Shown here: positions 1 to 5,911 of the stretch, piece after piece
Numbering within the stretch: the stretch's first letter is position 1
Layout: the number at the start of each line of letters is the position of its first letter
Assembly: GCA_030621655.1 (NCBI GenBank)
Contig: JAUXHH010000083.1
Span: 1 to 7,157 of the forward strand
DNA length: 7,157 nucleotides
Source of the DNA: Desulfobacterales bacterium
GTDB taxonomy: Bacteria; Desulfobacterota; Desulfobulbia; Desulfobulbales; BM004
Direction: 5' to 3'
Notes under the pieces: generated by a model
The model's input: only the letters and a program-made list of their open reading frames with translations
What the model was told of the DNA's origin: nothing
Databases searched by the model: none
Made by a program: the position numbers and the translations under genes

Positions 1-38
1 CTCAAGGTTACACTCTCAGCTGATCCTGCCATAGAAAA

Positions 39-55
39 GTGGAACAGGAGTTAAG
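39..55 (+). repeat. Left terminal inverted repeat of the IS3 derivative
   Basis: GTGGAACAGGAGTTAAG matches the reverse complement of positions 521-537 (GTGGACACTCAGTTAAG) at 12 of 17 bases: the outer GTGGA and the inner AGTTAAG are identical and the five central bases differ. The orfB stop codon lies inside this repeat, as is common in IS3 elements. Confidence 0.7.
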
Positions 56-200
56 CCGCTTTTCTGTTCTTCCACCATTCCATCTCATAAATTGCTGGAG
101 ATTTGTAACCGTTAGTAGAATGTTTCCTCTGTCGATTGTAATAGACTTCTATGCGGTTCTTTTCAATGAATTGAAATCTTATTTCGGTGACCTGCTGAAG
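51..200 (-). pseudogene. IS3-family transposase OrfB, remnant with the catalytic core deleted
   Basis: In the -1 frame relative to orfA, the sequence reads QQVTEIRFQFIEKNR, a typical OrfB N-terminus. It then jumps directly to IEVYYNRQRKHSTNGYKSP, the conserved C-terminal end of the IS3 integrase (rve) domain, and ends EMEWWKNRKAA and TAA. About 250 residues that normally lie between these blocks, including the D, D and E catalytic residues, are absent. The junction lies near 150-156 and the two halves stay in frame. The product would be an inert peptide of about 50 residues. Confidence 0.82.
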
Positions 201-488
201 ATGGCCATTGCTTTTTTTAAGATGTCCCTCTCCATTTCCACATCCTTGAGCTTCTTCTCAAGATCACGGATCGATCTTCTGCTCCTGCGGCGTCAGTGCT
301 TCACGGTCATGACCAGGAAAAGCAAGGCCTTCTCGTGTTTGCTTCTCTCGTCTCCATCGATATAATAGGTCTACCGCTATGCCTAAATTCTCAGCAACTT
401 CAAGTACTGTCCTGCCAGCTTCTTCCGTTAAACGAACTGCATTATGTTTAAAATCTTTGTCGTATTTTCTGCGTTGTTGAACACTCAT
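179..488 (-). pseudogene. IS3-family transposase OrfA (helix-turn-helix), frameshifted
   Basis: The gene starts at ATG 488 with AGGAGG six bases upstream. The first 72 codons give a typical OrfA N-terminus: a helix-turn-helix segment with RRKYDKDFKHNAVRL, EVAENLGI and LYRWRREK, which in this family binds the element's ends. At 269-276 the sequence GATCGATC breaks the frame and a stop follows after KIDP. Removing one GATC restores the expected reading LTPQEQKIRDLEKKLKD, then the leucine-zipper-like region MERDILKKAMAIFSRSPK and a TAA at 179-181, giving 101 residues, normal for OrfA. An A7G run (complement of 211-218) keeps the usual site for -1 frameshifting into orfB. The assignment is secure from the motifs; the protein is not functional. 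Confidence 0.88.
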
Positions 489-520
489 CAGTTTCCTCCT
501 GCCATTGTATTTATCAATGA

Positions 521-537
521 CTTAACTGAGTGTCCAC
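521..537 (-). repeat. Right terminal inverted repeat of the IS3 derivative
   Basis: This is the partner of the repeat at 39-55 and lies upstream of orfA, the expected end. It is followed by AT-rich host sequence with no recognisable gene up to 610. Confidence 0.7.
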
Positions 538-610
538 GAAATTATAAAGGTAGATTTAAGAAAAAAGGTGAGTTGATATGATGTATTGGGAATATTATTG
601 AAGCAATAAA

Positions 611-1102
611 TTATGATCTAACATAATATCCAAGTTGATCGTCAAAGGCTCCACCGGAAATTTCAAATTCACATCCAACTCTTTTTTGGCGAATATTTTT
701 GACAATAACATCTCTTTTAATATCAGTTTCTTTCCCAAAATCAAGGCTAAATTCTACACCAAGCTCATCATCAATTCTTAAAGTGGGTGCATCAAGACTT
801 GAAAATGTCAAGCCCCTGACAGAAATATCTAGGATGACAATATCACATCTGCTGCCCTTTTGTGAATGATCGATATAGGATCCCCTCAGAAATGTTTTTT
901 TGCGAACTTCTTTACGGAATTCAAGAAAGACTATAAATGTTTCTTTACAAAAACACTTAACTTTTAGTTTGTGTTTATAGCCCCTGAATGGATCAGCTGA
1001 GATTGATTTCCACTGGCCGCAATATGGGCAAATTAAAACAGCTCTATTGTCTGGCCTGACAAATGTTTTAGAGAATCCAGATTTTGGCATAGTCGAACTC
1101 AT
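611..1102 (-). CDS. Zinc-ribbon plus PilZ-domain protein (probable c-di-GMP binding)
   Basis: A 163-residue cytoplasmic protein with no signal peptide or membrane segment. The N-terminal part holds two cysteine pairs, CPYC (25-28) and CFC (50-52), spaced like a small zinc ribbon. The rest matches a PilZ domain: the RxxxR motif is R63-KEV-R67, and the D/NxSxxG motif is D92-I-S94-VR-G97. These are the residues that hold cyclic di-GMP in known PilZ proteins, so ligand binding is a fair inference; the downstream target (motility, exopolysaccharide or other) cannot be told. ATG at 1102 is chosen; TTG at 1105 would add one residue and ATG at 1090 would remove four. None has a clear Shine-Dalgarno sequence. 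The gene stands alone between an IS relic and an integrase relic and is AT-richer than the ior operon, so it may be island cargo, though it shows no damage. Confidence 0.83.
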   Translation of the reverse strand: MSSTMPKSGFSKTFVRPDNRAVLICPYCGQWKSISADPFRGYKHKLKVKCFCKETFIVFLEFRKEVRKKTFLRGSYIDHSQKGSRCDIVILDISVRGLTFSSLDAPTLRIDDELGVEFSLDFGKETDIKRDVIVKNIRQKRVGCEFEISGGAFDDQLGYYVRS

Positions 1103-1125
1103 CAAAAGGTTTAAGGTGAAACTAT

Positions 1126-1154
1126 ATGTTACGGTTGAAGGAGAGAAATGTCAA
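1126..1154 (-). promoter_or_regulatory. Putative sigma70 promoter of the PilZ gene
   Basis: On the minus strand a perfect -35 TTGACA (1149-1154) is followed after exactly 17 bases by TAACAT (1126-1131, four of six matches to TATAAT). A transcript would start near 1119 and leave a leader of only about 16 bases before ATG 1102, consistent with the lack of a Shine-Dalgarno sequence there. Predicted from sequence only. Confidence 0.55.
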
Positions 1155-1276
1155 AAAGTTTGTGAGGGAATATCTTGTTAGGAATGATTATTGAGTCCAG
1201 GTCTCTTGCCAACACCTTGAGTTTTATAATACAAAATTTGACTCAATATATCCACTGGACATATTTATATATTTCT

Positions 1277-1662
1277 ATGCCAAAGGGGTCTGAATGCAGA
1301 ATTGACATTGGCCCCTCTATGGTAAAAGCATTAAAAGAATGGAAATTTGCTTGTTTGCCTACGAGCATGACTTAATCTTCCCTAATAGAGCAGGACAACC
1401 CATGAACTCCAGCAACATGGTCAACAGGTATTATTCCCCTGTGCAAGATAAAGCAAAAATTCCCTGGATTAAGTTTCATGCTTTGAGGCATACCACAGCA
1501 AGCATTATGATAGAACAGGGGGAGAATATTAAATACATTCAATCCCAACTTAGACACTCCAGCCTAACTGTAACTTTAAATGTTTATGCACACCTTATGA
1601 AGCCCACGAATCAAGAGGCAGTTTGCAGGTTAGAAAGCACCATTTTTGATACAAAGTGGTAG
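1277..1662 (+). pseudogene. Tyrosine-type phage/island integrase, C-terminal remnant with frameshift
   Basis: Two overlapping frames together give the end of a tyrosine recombinase. The first reads ECRIDIGPSMVKALKEWKFAC (21 residues, split here as ECRIDIGPSM and VKALKEWKFAC) and then goes out of frame near 1350-1360. The second resumes with EHDLIFPNRAGQPMNSSNMV and runs to the stop at 1660-1662. The second part carries the catalytic box: H and R in HALRH, the later histidine in QLRHSS, and the nucleophilic tyrosine in NVYAHLM. Family members usually have glycine before that histidine (LGHSS), and arginine replaces it here. The N-terminal DNA-binding domain and the first catalytic arginine are missing, so the gene is dead. 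Sequence from about 1175 in the same frame is open but not recognisable. The relic ends 50 bases from the tRNA-Val 3' end, the typical place for an island integrase. Confidence 0.83.
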
Positions 1663-1672
1663 CAGTTCAATG

Positions 1673-1705
1673 AAAAAGGGCTACAGCATGAACTGTAACC
1701 CTTTG
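1673..1705 (-). terminator. Probable Rho-independent terminator of tRNA-Val
   Basis: Reading the minus strand past the tRNA CCA end, AAAGGGTTACAG (1693-1704) pairs over 12 positions with CTGTAGCCCTTT (1675-1686) around a 6-base loop, with one U-G wobble and no mismatch. A run of five T follows, three of which lie in the stem. On the plus strand the same arms contain a C-A mismatch, so the hairpin is better formed in the tRNA direction; it may also stop readthrough from the integrase relic. Confidence 0.65.
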
Positions 1706-1712
1706 TTATTAT

Positions 1713-1788
1713 TGGTGGGCGATACGGGATTCGAACCTGTGACTTCCACCGTGTGAAGGTGGCACTCTTACCACTGAGTTAATCGCCC
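1713..1788 (-). tRNA. tRNA-Val, anticodon CAC, CCA end encoded
   Basis: The minus strand folds into a full cloverleaf of 76 bases. The acceptor stem is GGGCGAT/ATCGCCC, with discriminator A and an encoded CCA (1713-1715). The D stem is ACTC/GAGT around an 8-base loop with GG. The anticodon stem is CCACC/GGTGG with loop TTCACAC, giving anticodon CAC, which reads valine codon GUG. The variable loop is five bases, and the T loop is TTCGAAT. The T stem ACAGG/CCCGT has one A-C mismatch in the middle (positions 51 and 63 in tRNA numbering). The 3' end points at the integrase relic, so this gene probably served as an attachment site; no second copy of its 3' end is seen in the window. Confidence 0.95.
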
Positions 1789-2000
1789 AATATATCAAAA
1801 TTGTAAATTCGTAAAATTTTCGCAGTCGGCAACAGGGCCTGAAAATACAAGATATATTATAGGATTAATACCTGTCAGCATCGTTATTTTTTCACGATGA
1901 TGACAAAATTAATCCACTGTCTGCCAAACTTCAACCTAATTTTATCTGGGCCGGCGACAGGAAAATCATCAATTTACCCGTATAAATACTTAAAAAATAC

Positions 2001-2029
2001 TTGCCCATTCAAGGGGCTTTGGGTATTTT
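2001..2029 (+). promoter_or_regulatory. Candidate sigma70 promoter for the ior operon
   Basis: TTGCCC (2001-2006) and TATTTT (2024-2029) are separated by 17 bases; each matches the consensus at four of six positions. Transcription would start near 2036 and pass the hairpins at 2040-2056 and 2062-2094. A rival candidate is TTGATG (2060-2065), a 16-base gap and TTTCAT (2082-2087), which would start after the second hairpin. Neither is strong, and a stronger-looking TATAAA at 1981-1986 lacks a good -35. Confidence 0.3.
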
Positions 2030-2061
2030 CACCTAGTTGTTCTTATCAATTAAGAAATGTT

Positions 2062-2094
2062 GATGAAATCAGAATCTATGGTTTCATCTTTTTT
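2062..2094 (+). terminator. Terminator-like hairpin directly before iorA (possible attenuator)
   Basis: GATGAAATC (2062-2070) pairs with GGTTTCATC (2080-2088) over nine positions with one U-G wobble, around a 9-base loop, and is followed at once by six T (2089-2094). This is the layout of an intrinsic terminator, although the stem is AT-rich and so only moderately stable. On the minus strand no T run follows, so it is directional. The iorA Shine-Dalgarno sequence begins nine bases after the T run. Confidence 0.5.
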
Positions 2095-2115
2095 ATGACT
2101 CACAGGAGGTAAAAA

Positions 2116-3924
2116 GTGACAACAAAATCTACTGATAAGCTCTGGCTTTCCGGCAATGAAGCGCTTGCCCTTGGAGCCTATGAAGCAGGGGTCAAGGTTG
2201 CTTCAGGCTATCCAGGGACTCCGTCCACGGAGATTATGGAAAATCTCTCAAAGTATGATGGAGTGTACACTGAATGGGCCCCCAATGAAAAAGTGGGATT
2301 GGAAGTTGCCCTGGGCGCCTCATTTGTCGGCGTAAGGGCCCTGGCCACCATGAAACACGTGGGCATGAATGTGGCGGCAGACCCGCTTTTCACATCTTCC
2401 TATACAGGAATACGGGGAGGCCTGGTCATTATTAATGCTGATGATCCAGGGATGCACAGTTCCCAGAACGAACAGGATAACCGCAATTATGCCTATGCTG
2501 CCAAGCTTCCCATGCTGGAACCCTGTGATCCTCAAGAAGCCAAGGATTTTCTGAAGACAGCCTACTGGCTAAGCGAGGGATATGACACCCCGGTGATAGT
2601 GCGGACAACGACCCGTATCGCTCATGTCAAGGGGCAGGTGACACCCGGTGAAAAAACAAGTTCGTCCGTAAAGCCGGAAATTGTCAAAGACGCTGCCAAG
2701 TTTGTCATGCTGCCGGGCAATGCTATAAACAGGCGCAAATTTGTCACGGAGCGCATGAAAAAACTTTCTGAATTTGCCGAAACCTTTCCGGAAAATCGTA
2801 TCGAATGGGGTGACGGGACGAGAGGATTTATTACCAGCGGCATTTCTTATATGTATGTCAAAGAGGCCTTCCCTGAGGCCTCGGTTTTAAAGCTGGGCAT
2901 GGTATGGCCCCTGCCGGAGAAGATGATCAGAAGCTTTGCTGAACAGGTGGATGAACTTTTTATCGTTGAGGAGCTTGATCCCTTTCTTGAACTGCACATC
3001 AAGGCCCTGGGCATCAGCTGCCACGGCAAGAACCTTATTCCAGCCGAAGGCGAACTCAATACGGCTATCATCAGGAAAGCAATTACAGGAGAGGACTCTG
3101 CCGAATTTGCTCCGGTTGCATTGCCTCCCCGGCCACCGAATATGTGCCCGGGATGCCCGCACCGCGGTCTTTTTTATGCGCTTTCCAAGCAGAAGGTTTT
3201 TGTGGCGGGCGATATCGGCTGCTACACTCTCGGCTTTCTGCCGCCTTTATCCTCCATGGACTCATGTGTCTGCATGGGTGCCGGGGTATCAGCGGTGCAT
3301 GGTATGGCCAAGGCACTTGGCGAGGAAGGCATGGGCAAAGAGGTCGCGGTAATCGGTGATTCGACATTTGTACATTCCGGCATCACCGGTCTTATCAACA
3401 TTGTCTATAATGACAGCTATTCAACAGTTATAATTCTTGATAACCGAATCACGGCCATGACCGGCCAGCAGCCCAACGCTTCCTCCGGAACCAATATCAA
3501 GGGTGAACCTGCCCAGATGCTGAATTTTGAAGAACTCTGCAGGGCAATCGGCGTCAAGCATGTGGTTACAGTTAATCCCCATGAGATAAGTGAAACGAAA
3601 AAAGTGCTGAAAGAGGAAATTAACCGGCCGGAACCGTCGGTAGTCATCAGTCGGGCACCCTGTGTTTTGATCCCATCTGAAAAGAAGCGGGTAAAAGTAC
3701 CCTACTGGACCAGGATAGAGAACTGTACCGGCTGCAAGGCCTGTCTCGGTCTTGGTTGCCCGGCCATTCACTGGGTACCGGTCACTCCGGAAGAGGGGGC
3801 GAAGCTTGGTTTCAAGGAGAAGCAGAAGGGATATTCCGAGATCAGTATTGAATTATGCAACGGCTGCGGACAGTGTGCGGAACTTTGCAAATTTGACGCC
3901 ATCACCATAAAGGAGGACAAGTAA
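2116..3924 (+). CDS. iorA: Indolepyruvate:ferredoxin oxidoreductase, alpha subunit
   Basis: With IorB this cytoplasmic, oxygen-sensitive enzyme converts aryl pyruvates (indolepyruvate, phenylpyruvate, hydroxyphenylpyruvate) and CoA to aryl-acetyl-CoA, CO2 and reduced ferredoxin. At 602 residues the length is typical. The pyrimidine-binding domain is at the N-terminus (GNEALALGAYEAGVKVASGYPGTP). A transketolase-C-like domain II follows in the middle, then the thiamine diphosphate domain: CPGCPHRG (344-351), GDIGCYTLG (365-373) and GDSTF (414-418), with the downstream NIVYND completing the Mg/TPP motif. The C-terminus has a two-cluster ferredoxin domain: cysteines 537, 540, 543 and 548, then 581, 584, 587 and 591. 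The start is GTG at 2116, set by AGGAGGT five bases upstream. It is the first gene of the operon and overlaps iorB by one base. The family is certain; the exact substrate range is not readable from sequence. Confidence 0.95.
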   Translation: MTTKSTDKLWLSGNEALALGAYEAGVKVASGYPGTPSTEIMENLSKYDGVYTEWAPNEKVGLEVALGASFVGVRALATMKHVGMNVAADPLFTSSYTGIRGGLVIINADDPGMHSSQNEQDNRNYAYAAKLPMLEPCDPQEAKDFLKTAYWLSEGYDTPVIVRTTTRIAHVKGQVTPGEKTSSSVKPEIVKDAAKFVMLPGNAINRRKFVTERMKKLSEFAETFPENRIEWGDGTRGFITSGISYMYVKEAFPEASVLKLGMVWPLPEKMIRSFAEQVDELFIVEELDPFLELHIKALGISCHGKNLIPAEGELNTAIIRKAITGEDSAEFAPVALPPRPPNMCPGCPHRGLFYALSKQKVFVAGDIGCYTLGFLPPLSSMDSCVCMGAGVSAVHGMAKALGEEGMGKEVAVIGDSTFVHSGITGLINIVYNDSYSTVIILDNRITAMTGQQPNASSGTNIKGEPAQMLNFEELCRAIGVKHVVTVNPHEISETKKVLKEEINRPEPSVVISRAPCVLIPSEKKRVKVPYWTRIENCTGCKACLGLGCPAIHWVPVTPEEGAKLGFKEKQKGYSEISIELCNGCGQCAELCKFDAITIKEDK

Positions 3925-4508
3925 TGATTGAACAGGGAAATATTCTCTTTTGCGGTGTCGGCGGCCAGGGCATCCTGCTGGCCAGCGAGGTTACAGCCTT
4001 CAGCCTCCTGGCTGCCGGAATGGCTGCCAGAAAGAGTGAGGTGCACGGCATGGCACAACGCGGAGGCTCTGTGACTGCACAACTACGCTACGGCACGAAG
4101 GTGTATTCGCCGTTGATCAGTCCGGGTGAAGCTGATATGGTTGTTGCCTTTGAGATGATGGAGGCGGTACGTTACCTGCCATATATGCACAGCCAAACCA
4201 AGGTTATAGTAAACACCCATAAGATTTTTCCGCCAGCCGTTGCCACGGGGAAGATGGGCTACCCTGAAAATGTGCTGGCCGAACTGACCAGCCGTGATAT
4301 TGATGTCAAAGAGCTCGACGCCTTTGAAATTGCCGGCAAAGTAGGAGAAGTGCGGGCGGTCAATATTGTCATGGTAGGCGTGCTTTCCACCTATCTTCCT
4401 ATTGACGAGCAGGTGTATGTGGATGTTATGAATGAACGGATTCCCGAGCGGTTCCGGGATGTCAATATCAAGGCCTTTCAGGAAGGCAGGAAGATAGCTG
4501 CAGCGTAG
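3924..4508 (+). CDS. iorB: Indolepyruvate:ferredoxin oxidoreductase, beta subunit
   Basis: This is the 194-residue small subunit, a pyruvate-ferredoxin-oxidoreductase gamma-type domain. The glycine-rich loop GVGGQGILLASEV is at 11-23 and the family signature KSEVHGMAQRGGSV at 37-50. It carries no Fe-S motif, as expected, since the clusters are in IorA. The ATG shares its A with the iorA stop (TAATG), and the Shine-Dalgarno AGGAGG (3911-3916) lies inside iorA, so the two subunits are probably translationally coupled and made in equal amounts. The gene ends 18 bases before the ligase gene. Confidence 0.95.
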   Translation: MIEQGNILFCGVGGQGILLASEVTAFSLLAAGMAARKSEVHGMAQRGGSVTAQLRYGTKVYSPLISPGEADMVVAFEMMEAVRYLPYMHSQTKVIVNTHKIFPPAVATGKMGYPENVLAELTSRDIDVKELDAFEIAGKVGEVRAVNIVMVGVLSTYLPIDEQVYVDVMNERIPERFRDVNIKAFQEGRKIAAA

Positions 4509-4526
4509 CAGGTTAAGGAGACAGGA

Positions 4527-5828
4527 ATGATTTGGAACGAGGAATTTGAAACACTGCCAAGGGAGCAGCTGGAAAATTTACAGCTCAAAAGGTTGAAAGA
4601 CCTGGTGGAGCGCAGCTATTACCGGGTGAAGCCCTACCGTGAAAAAATGGATGAGGCCGGCCTAAAGCCGGAGCACATTAAATCTCTGGCTGATCTGCAG
4701 AATCTGCCTTTTACCACCAAGGATTTTTTGCGGGACAATTATCCTTTCGGGCTCTTTACTCTGCCCCTGGATCAGGTTGTCCGGGTGCATGCCTCCTCAG
4801 GCACCACAGGAAAACCGACAGTTGTCGGTTATACCAAGAGGGATATTGAAACCTGGGCTGAGGTCATGGCCCGGGCATTGGCATGCGGCGGCGTACACCG
4901 GGGCGATGTGGTGCATAATGCTTATGGGTACGGGTTATTCACCGGCGGGCTTGGGGCCCATTACGGGGCCGAGAAACTGGGCGCTACGGTTGTCCCGATA
5001 TCAGGCGGTCAGACCAAGAGACAGATCATGATCATGCAGGATTTCGGTTCTACTGTCCTGCTGGCCACACCATCCTATGCCCTTAATATCGCCGATACCA
5101 TGGTGGACATGGGCGTGGATGGTTCCTCACTTTCGCTTCGGGTCGGCATCTTCGGCGCGGAACCCTGGAGCGAGAATATGCGGGAAGAGGTGGAAAAAAA
5201 GCTGGGCCTGAAAGCCATTGATATTTACGGGTTGAGTGAAATTATCGGTCCGGGTGTATCCATGGAATGCATTGAGGCGCAGCATGGCCTGCATATATTT
5301 GAGGATCATTTTATGCCGGAGATCATTGACCCTGACACCGGTGAAGTGCTGCCCATGGGTGAGGAGGGTGAGCTTGTTTTCACTACACTGACAAAACAGG
5401 CCTTCCCGCTTATCCGTTACCGGACCAAGGATATCACCAGGCTTATTGCCGAGCCCTGTGTCTGCGGCAGAACTTTTGTGCGCATGGAAAAAATTACCGG
5501 CCGCACCGATGATATGCTGATCATTCGCGGGGTGAATGTCTTCCCCACCCAGGTCGAGCATGTACTGATGGGTGTTGAGGGGGTTGAACCCCATTATCAG
5601 ATCATCGTCAACAGGGAAGGCTCAATGGATACCATGGAAGTCCAGGTCGAGGTGAGTGAGCAGCTTTTTTCCGATGAGGTGAAGAATCTGGAAAATTTAA
5701 GCAAACGGATCCAGGCGGAGATAAAAGATCTGATCGGTTCCACCTGCAAGATCACCCTGGTTGAACCTAAAACCATCCAGAGAAGTGAAGGTAAAGCAAA
5801 ACGGGTGATTGACAATCGTAACGTATAG
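4527..5828 (+). CDS. paaK: Phenylacetate-CoA ligase (AMP-forming), PaaK family
   Basis: An acyl-adenylate-forming enzyme of 433 residues, normal for PaaK, that activates phenylacetate or related aryl-acetates to CoA thioesters with ATP going to AMP and PPi. Visible motifs in order: the N-terminal W/E..R..L..L..L pattern and YYRVKPYREKM; the phosphate-binding loop HASSGTTGKP (88-97); YGLSE (234-238), the adenine-binding aromatic motif; RYRTKD (297-302), with the aspartate that binds ribose; CVCGRTF, typical of the family; and the hinge/C-terminal domain GRTDDMLIIRGVNVFP from 325. AAGGAG (4515-4520) lies six bases before the ATG. Standing after iorAB, it likely salvages free aryl-acetates to the same CoA esters that IorAB makes, or runs in reverse to conserve energy; both are inference. 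Other aryl or short-chain acids as substrates cannot be excluded. Confidence 0.93.
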   Translation: MIWNEEFETLPREQLENLQLKRLKDLVERSYYRVKPYREKMDEAGLKPEHIKSLADLQNLPFTTKDFLRDNYPFGLFTLPLDQVVRVHASSGTTGKPTVVGYTKRDIETWAEVMARALACGGVHRGDVVHNAYGYGLFTGGLGAHYGAEKLGATVVPISGGQTKRQIMIMQDFGSTVLLATPSYALNIADTMVDMGVDGSSLSLRVGIFGAEPWSENMREEVEKKLGLKAIDIYGLSEIIGPGVSMECIEAQHGLHIFEDHFMPEIIDPDTGEVLPMGEEGELVFTTLTKQAFPLIRYRTKDITRLIAEPCVCGRTFVRMEKITGRTDDMLIIRGVNVFPTQVEHVLMGVEGVEPHYQIIVNREGSMDTMEVQVEVSEQLFSDEVKNLENLSKRIQAEIKDLIGSTCKITLVEPKTIQRSEGKAKRVIDNRNV

Positions 5829-5836
5829 TATTTAAA

Positions 5837-5877
5837 ACAATACTGTTTGAATTAGCCTTTATGCAGAACAGTGTTGT
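5837..5877 (+). repeat. Inverted repeat in the gap between paaK and the ACT gene
   Basis: ACAATACTGTT (5837-5847) and AACAGTGTTGT (5867-5877) are complementary at 10 of 11 positions, and the remaining pair is a U-G wobble in the transcript, giving an uninterrupted 11-bp stem with a 19-base loop. No T run follows, so it is not a standard terminator. It could be an mRNA stability or processing hairpin that changes expression of the genes on either side, or a two-armed binding site for a dimeric regulator. It fills half of the 83-base gap, the widest gap so far in an otherwise tightly spaced operon. Confidence 0.55.
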
Positions 5878-5911
5878 CAACCAGTGATTCGAGTTCAGCG
5901 AGAGGTAGAAT

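Larger units (their letters stand above)
39..537 (-). mobile_element. IS3-family insertion sequence, internally deleted, non-autonomous (about 499 bp)
   Basis: Both ends of an IS3-type element are visible as imperfect terminal inverted repeats (39-55 and 521-537). Inside, on the minus strand, are a frameshifted orfA and an orfB reduced to its first few and last few codons. Complete IS3-family elements are usually about 1.2-1.5 kb, so roughly 0.7-0.8 kb is missing, including all DDE catalytic residues. The copy cannot make its own transposase, but with both ends kept it could in principle be moved by a full-length relative elsewhere in the genome. No clean target-site duplication is seen: the bases next to the ends are aaa on the left and gaa on the right. 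The exact outer limits are uncertain by a few bases. Confidence 0.82.
1789..2115 (+). other. Gene-free region: 5' side of tRNA-Val and leader of the ior operon
   Basis: No credible gene lies here. Both the tRNA-Val promoter (minus) and the ior operon promoter (plus) should be in this stretch. Visible inverted repeats are: catcgt/acgatg (1879-1884 and 1894-1899); AAAATAC/GTATTTT (1994-2000 and 2023-2029) enclosing GCCC/GGGC (2003-2006 and 2014-2017); TTCTTA/TAAGAA (2040-2045 and 2051-2056); and a terminator-like hairpin (2062-2094). The AGGAGGT at 2104-2110 is the iorA Shine-Dalgarno sequence. I recognise no riboswitch or T-box consensus and no clear sigma54 site. Confidence 0.6.

Noticed and set aside
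1..38. Sequence left of the IS element, open on the minus strand (ATGGCAGGATCAGC onward).
   Set aside because: Only 38 bases are available, too short to identify as a gene end or start.
39..365. Plus-strand open frame of 108 codons across the IS element.
   Set aside because: It is antisense to orfA and orfB, whose motifs are clear on the minus strand, and has no family features.
1789..1860. Search for a clear tRNA-Val promoter on the minus strand; candidates include TTGCCG (about 1823-1828) and a TATAAT near 1855-1860.
   Set aside because: No pair of -35 and -10 boxes has both good sequence and 16-18 base spacing, so no feature is called.
2057..2098. Short ORF (MLMKSESMVSSFL) spanning the terminator-like hairpin, considered as an attenuation leader peptide.
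   Set aside because: It has no aromatic or branched-chain run, only one Phe, and only a weak purine stretch upstream. Nothing supports translation.
1897..2112. Open frame of 71 codons before iorA, rich in Tyr, Phe and Trp codons, with its stop inside the iorA Shine-Dalgarno; considered as a catabolic leader peptide.
   Set aside because: No Shine-Dalgarno sequence before its ATG, it crosses the terminator-like hairpin, it is long for a leader peptide, and the aromatic content can be explained by AT-rich sequence. It resembles no protein I know.
2847..3771. Several overlapping frames on both strands within iorA.
   Set aside because: They are shadows of iorA, whose domains and cysteine motifs continue through the whole stretch.
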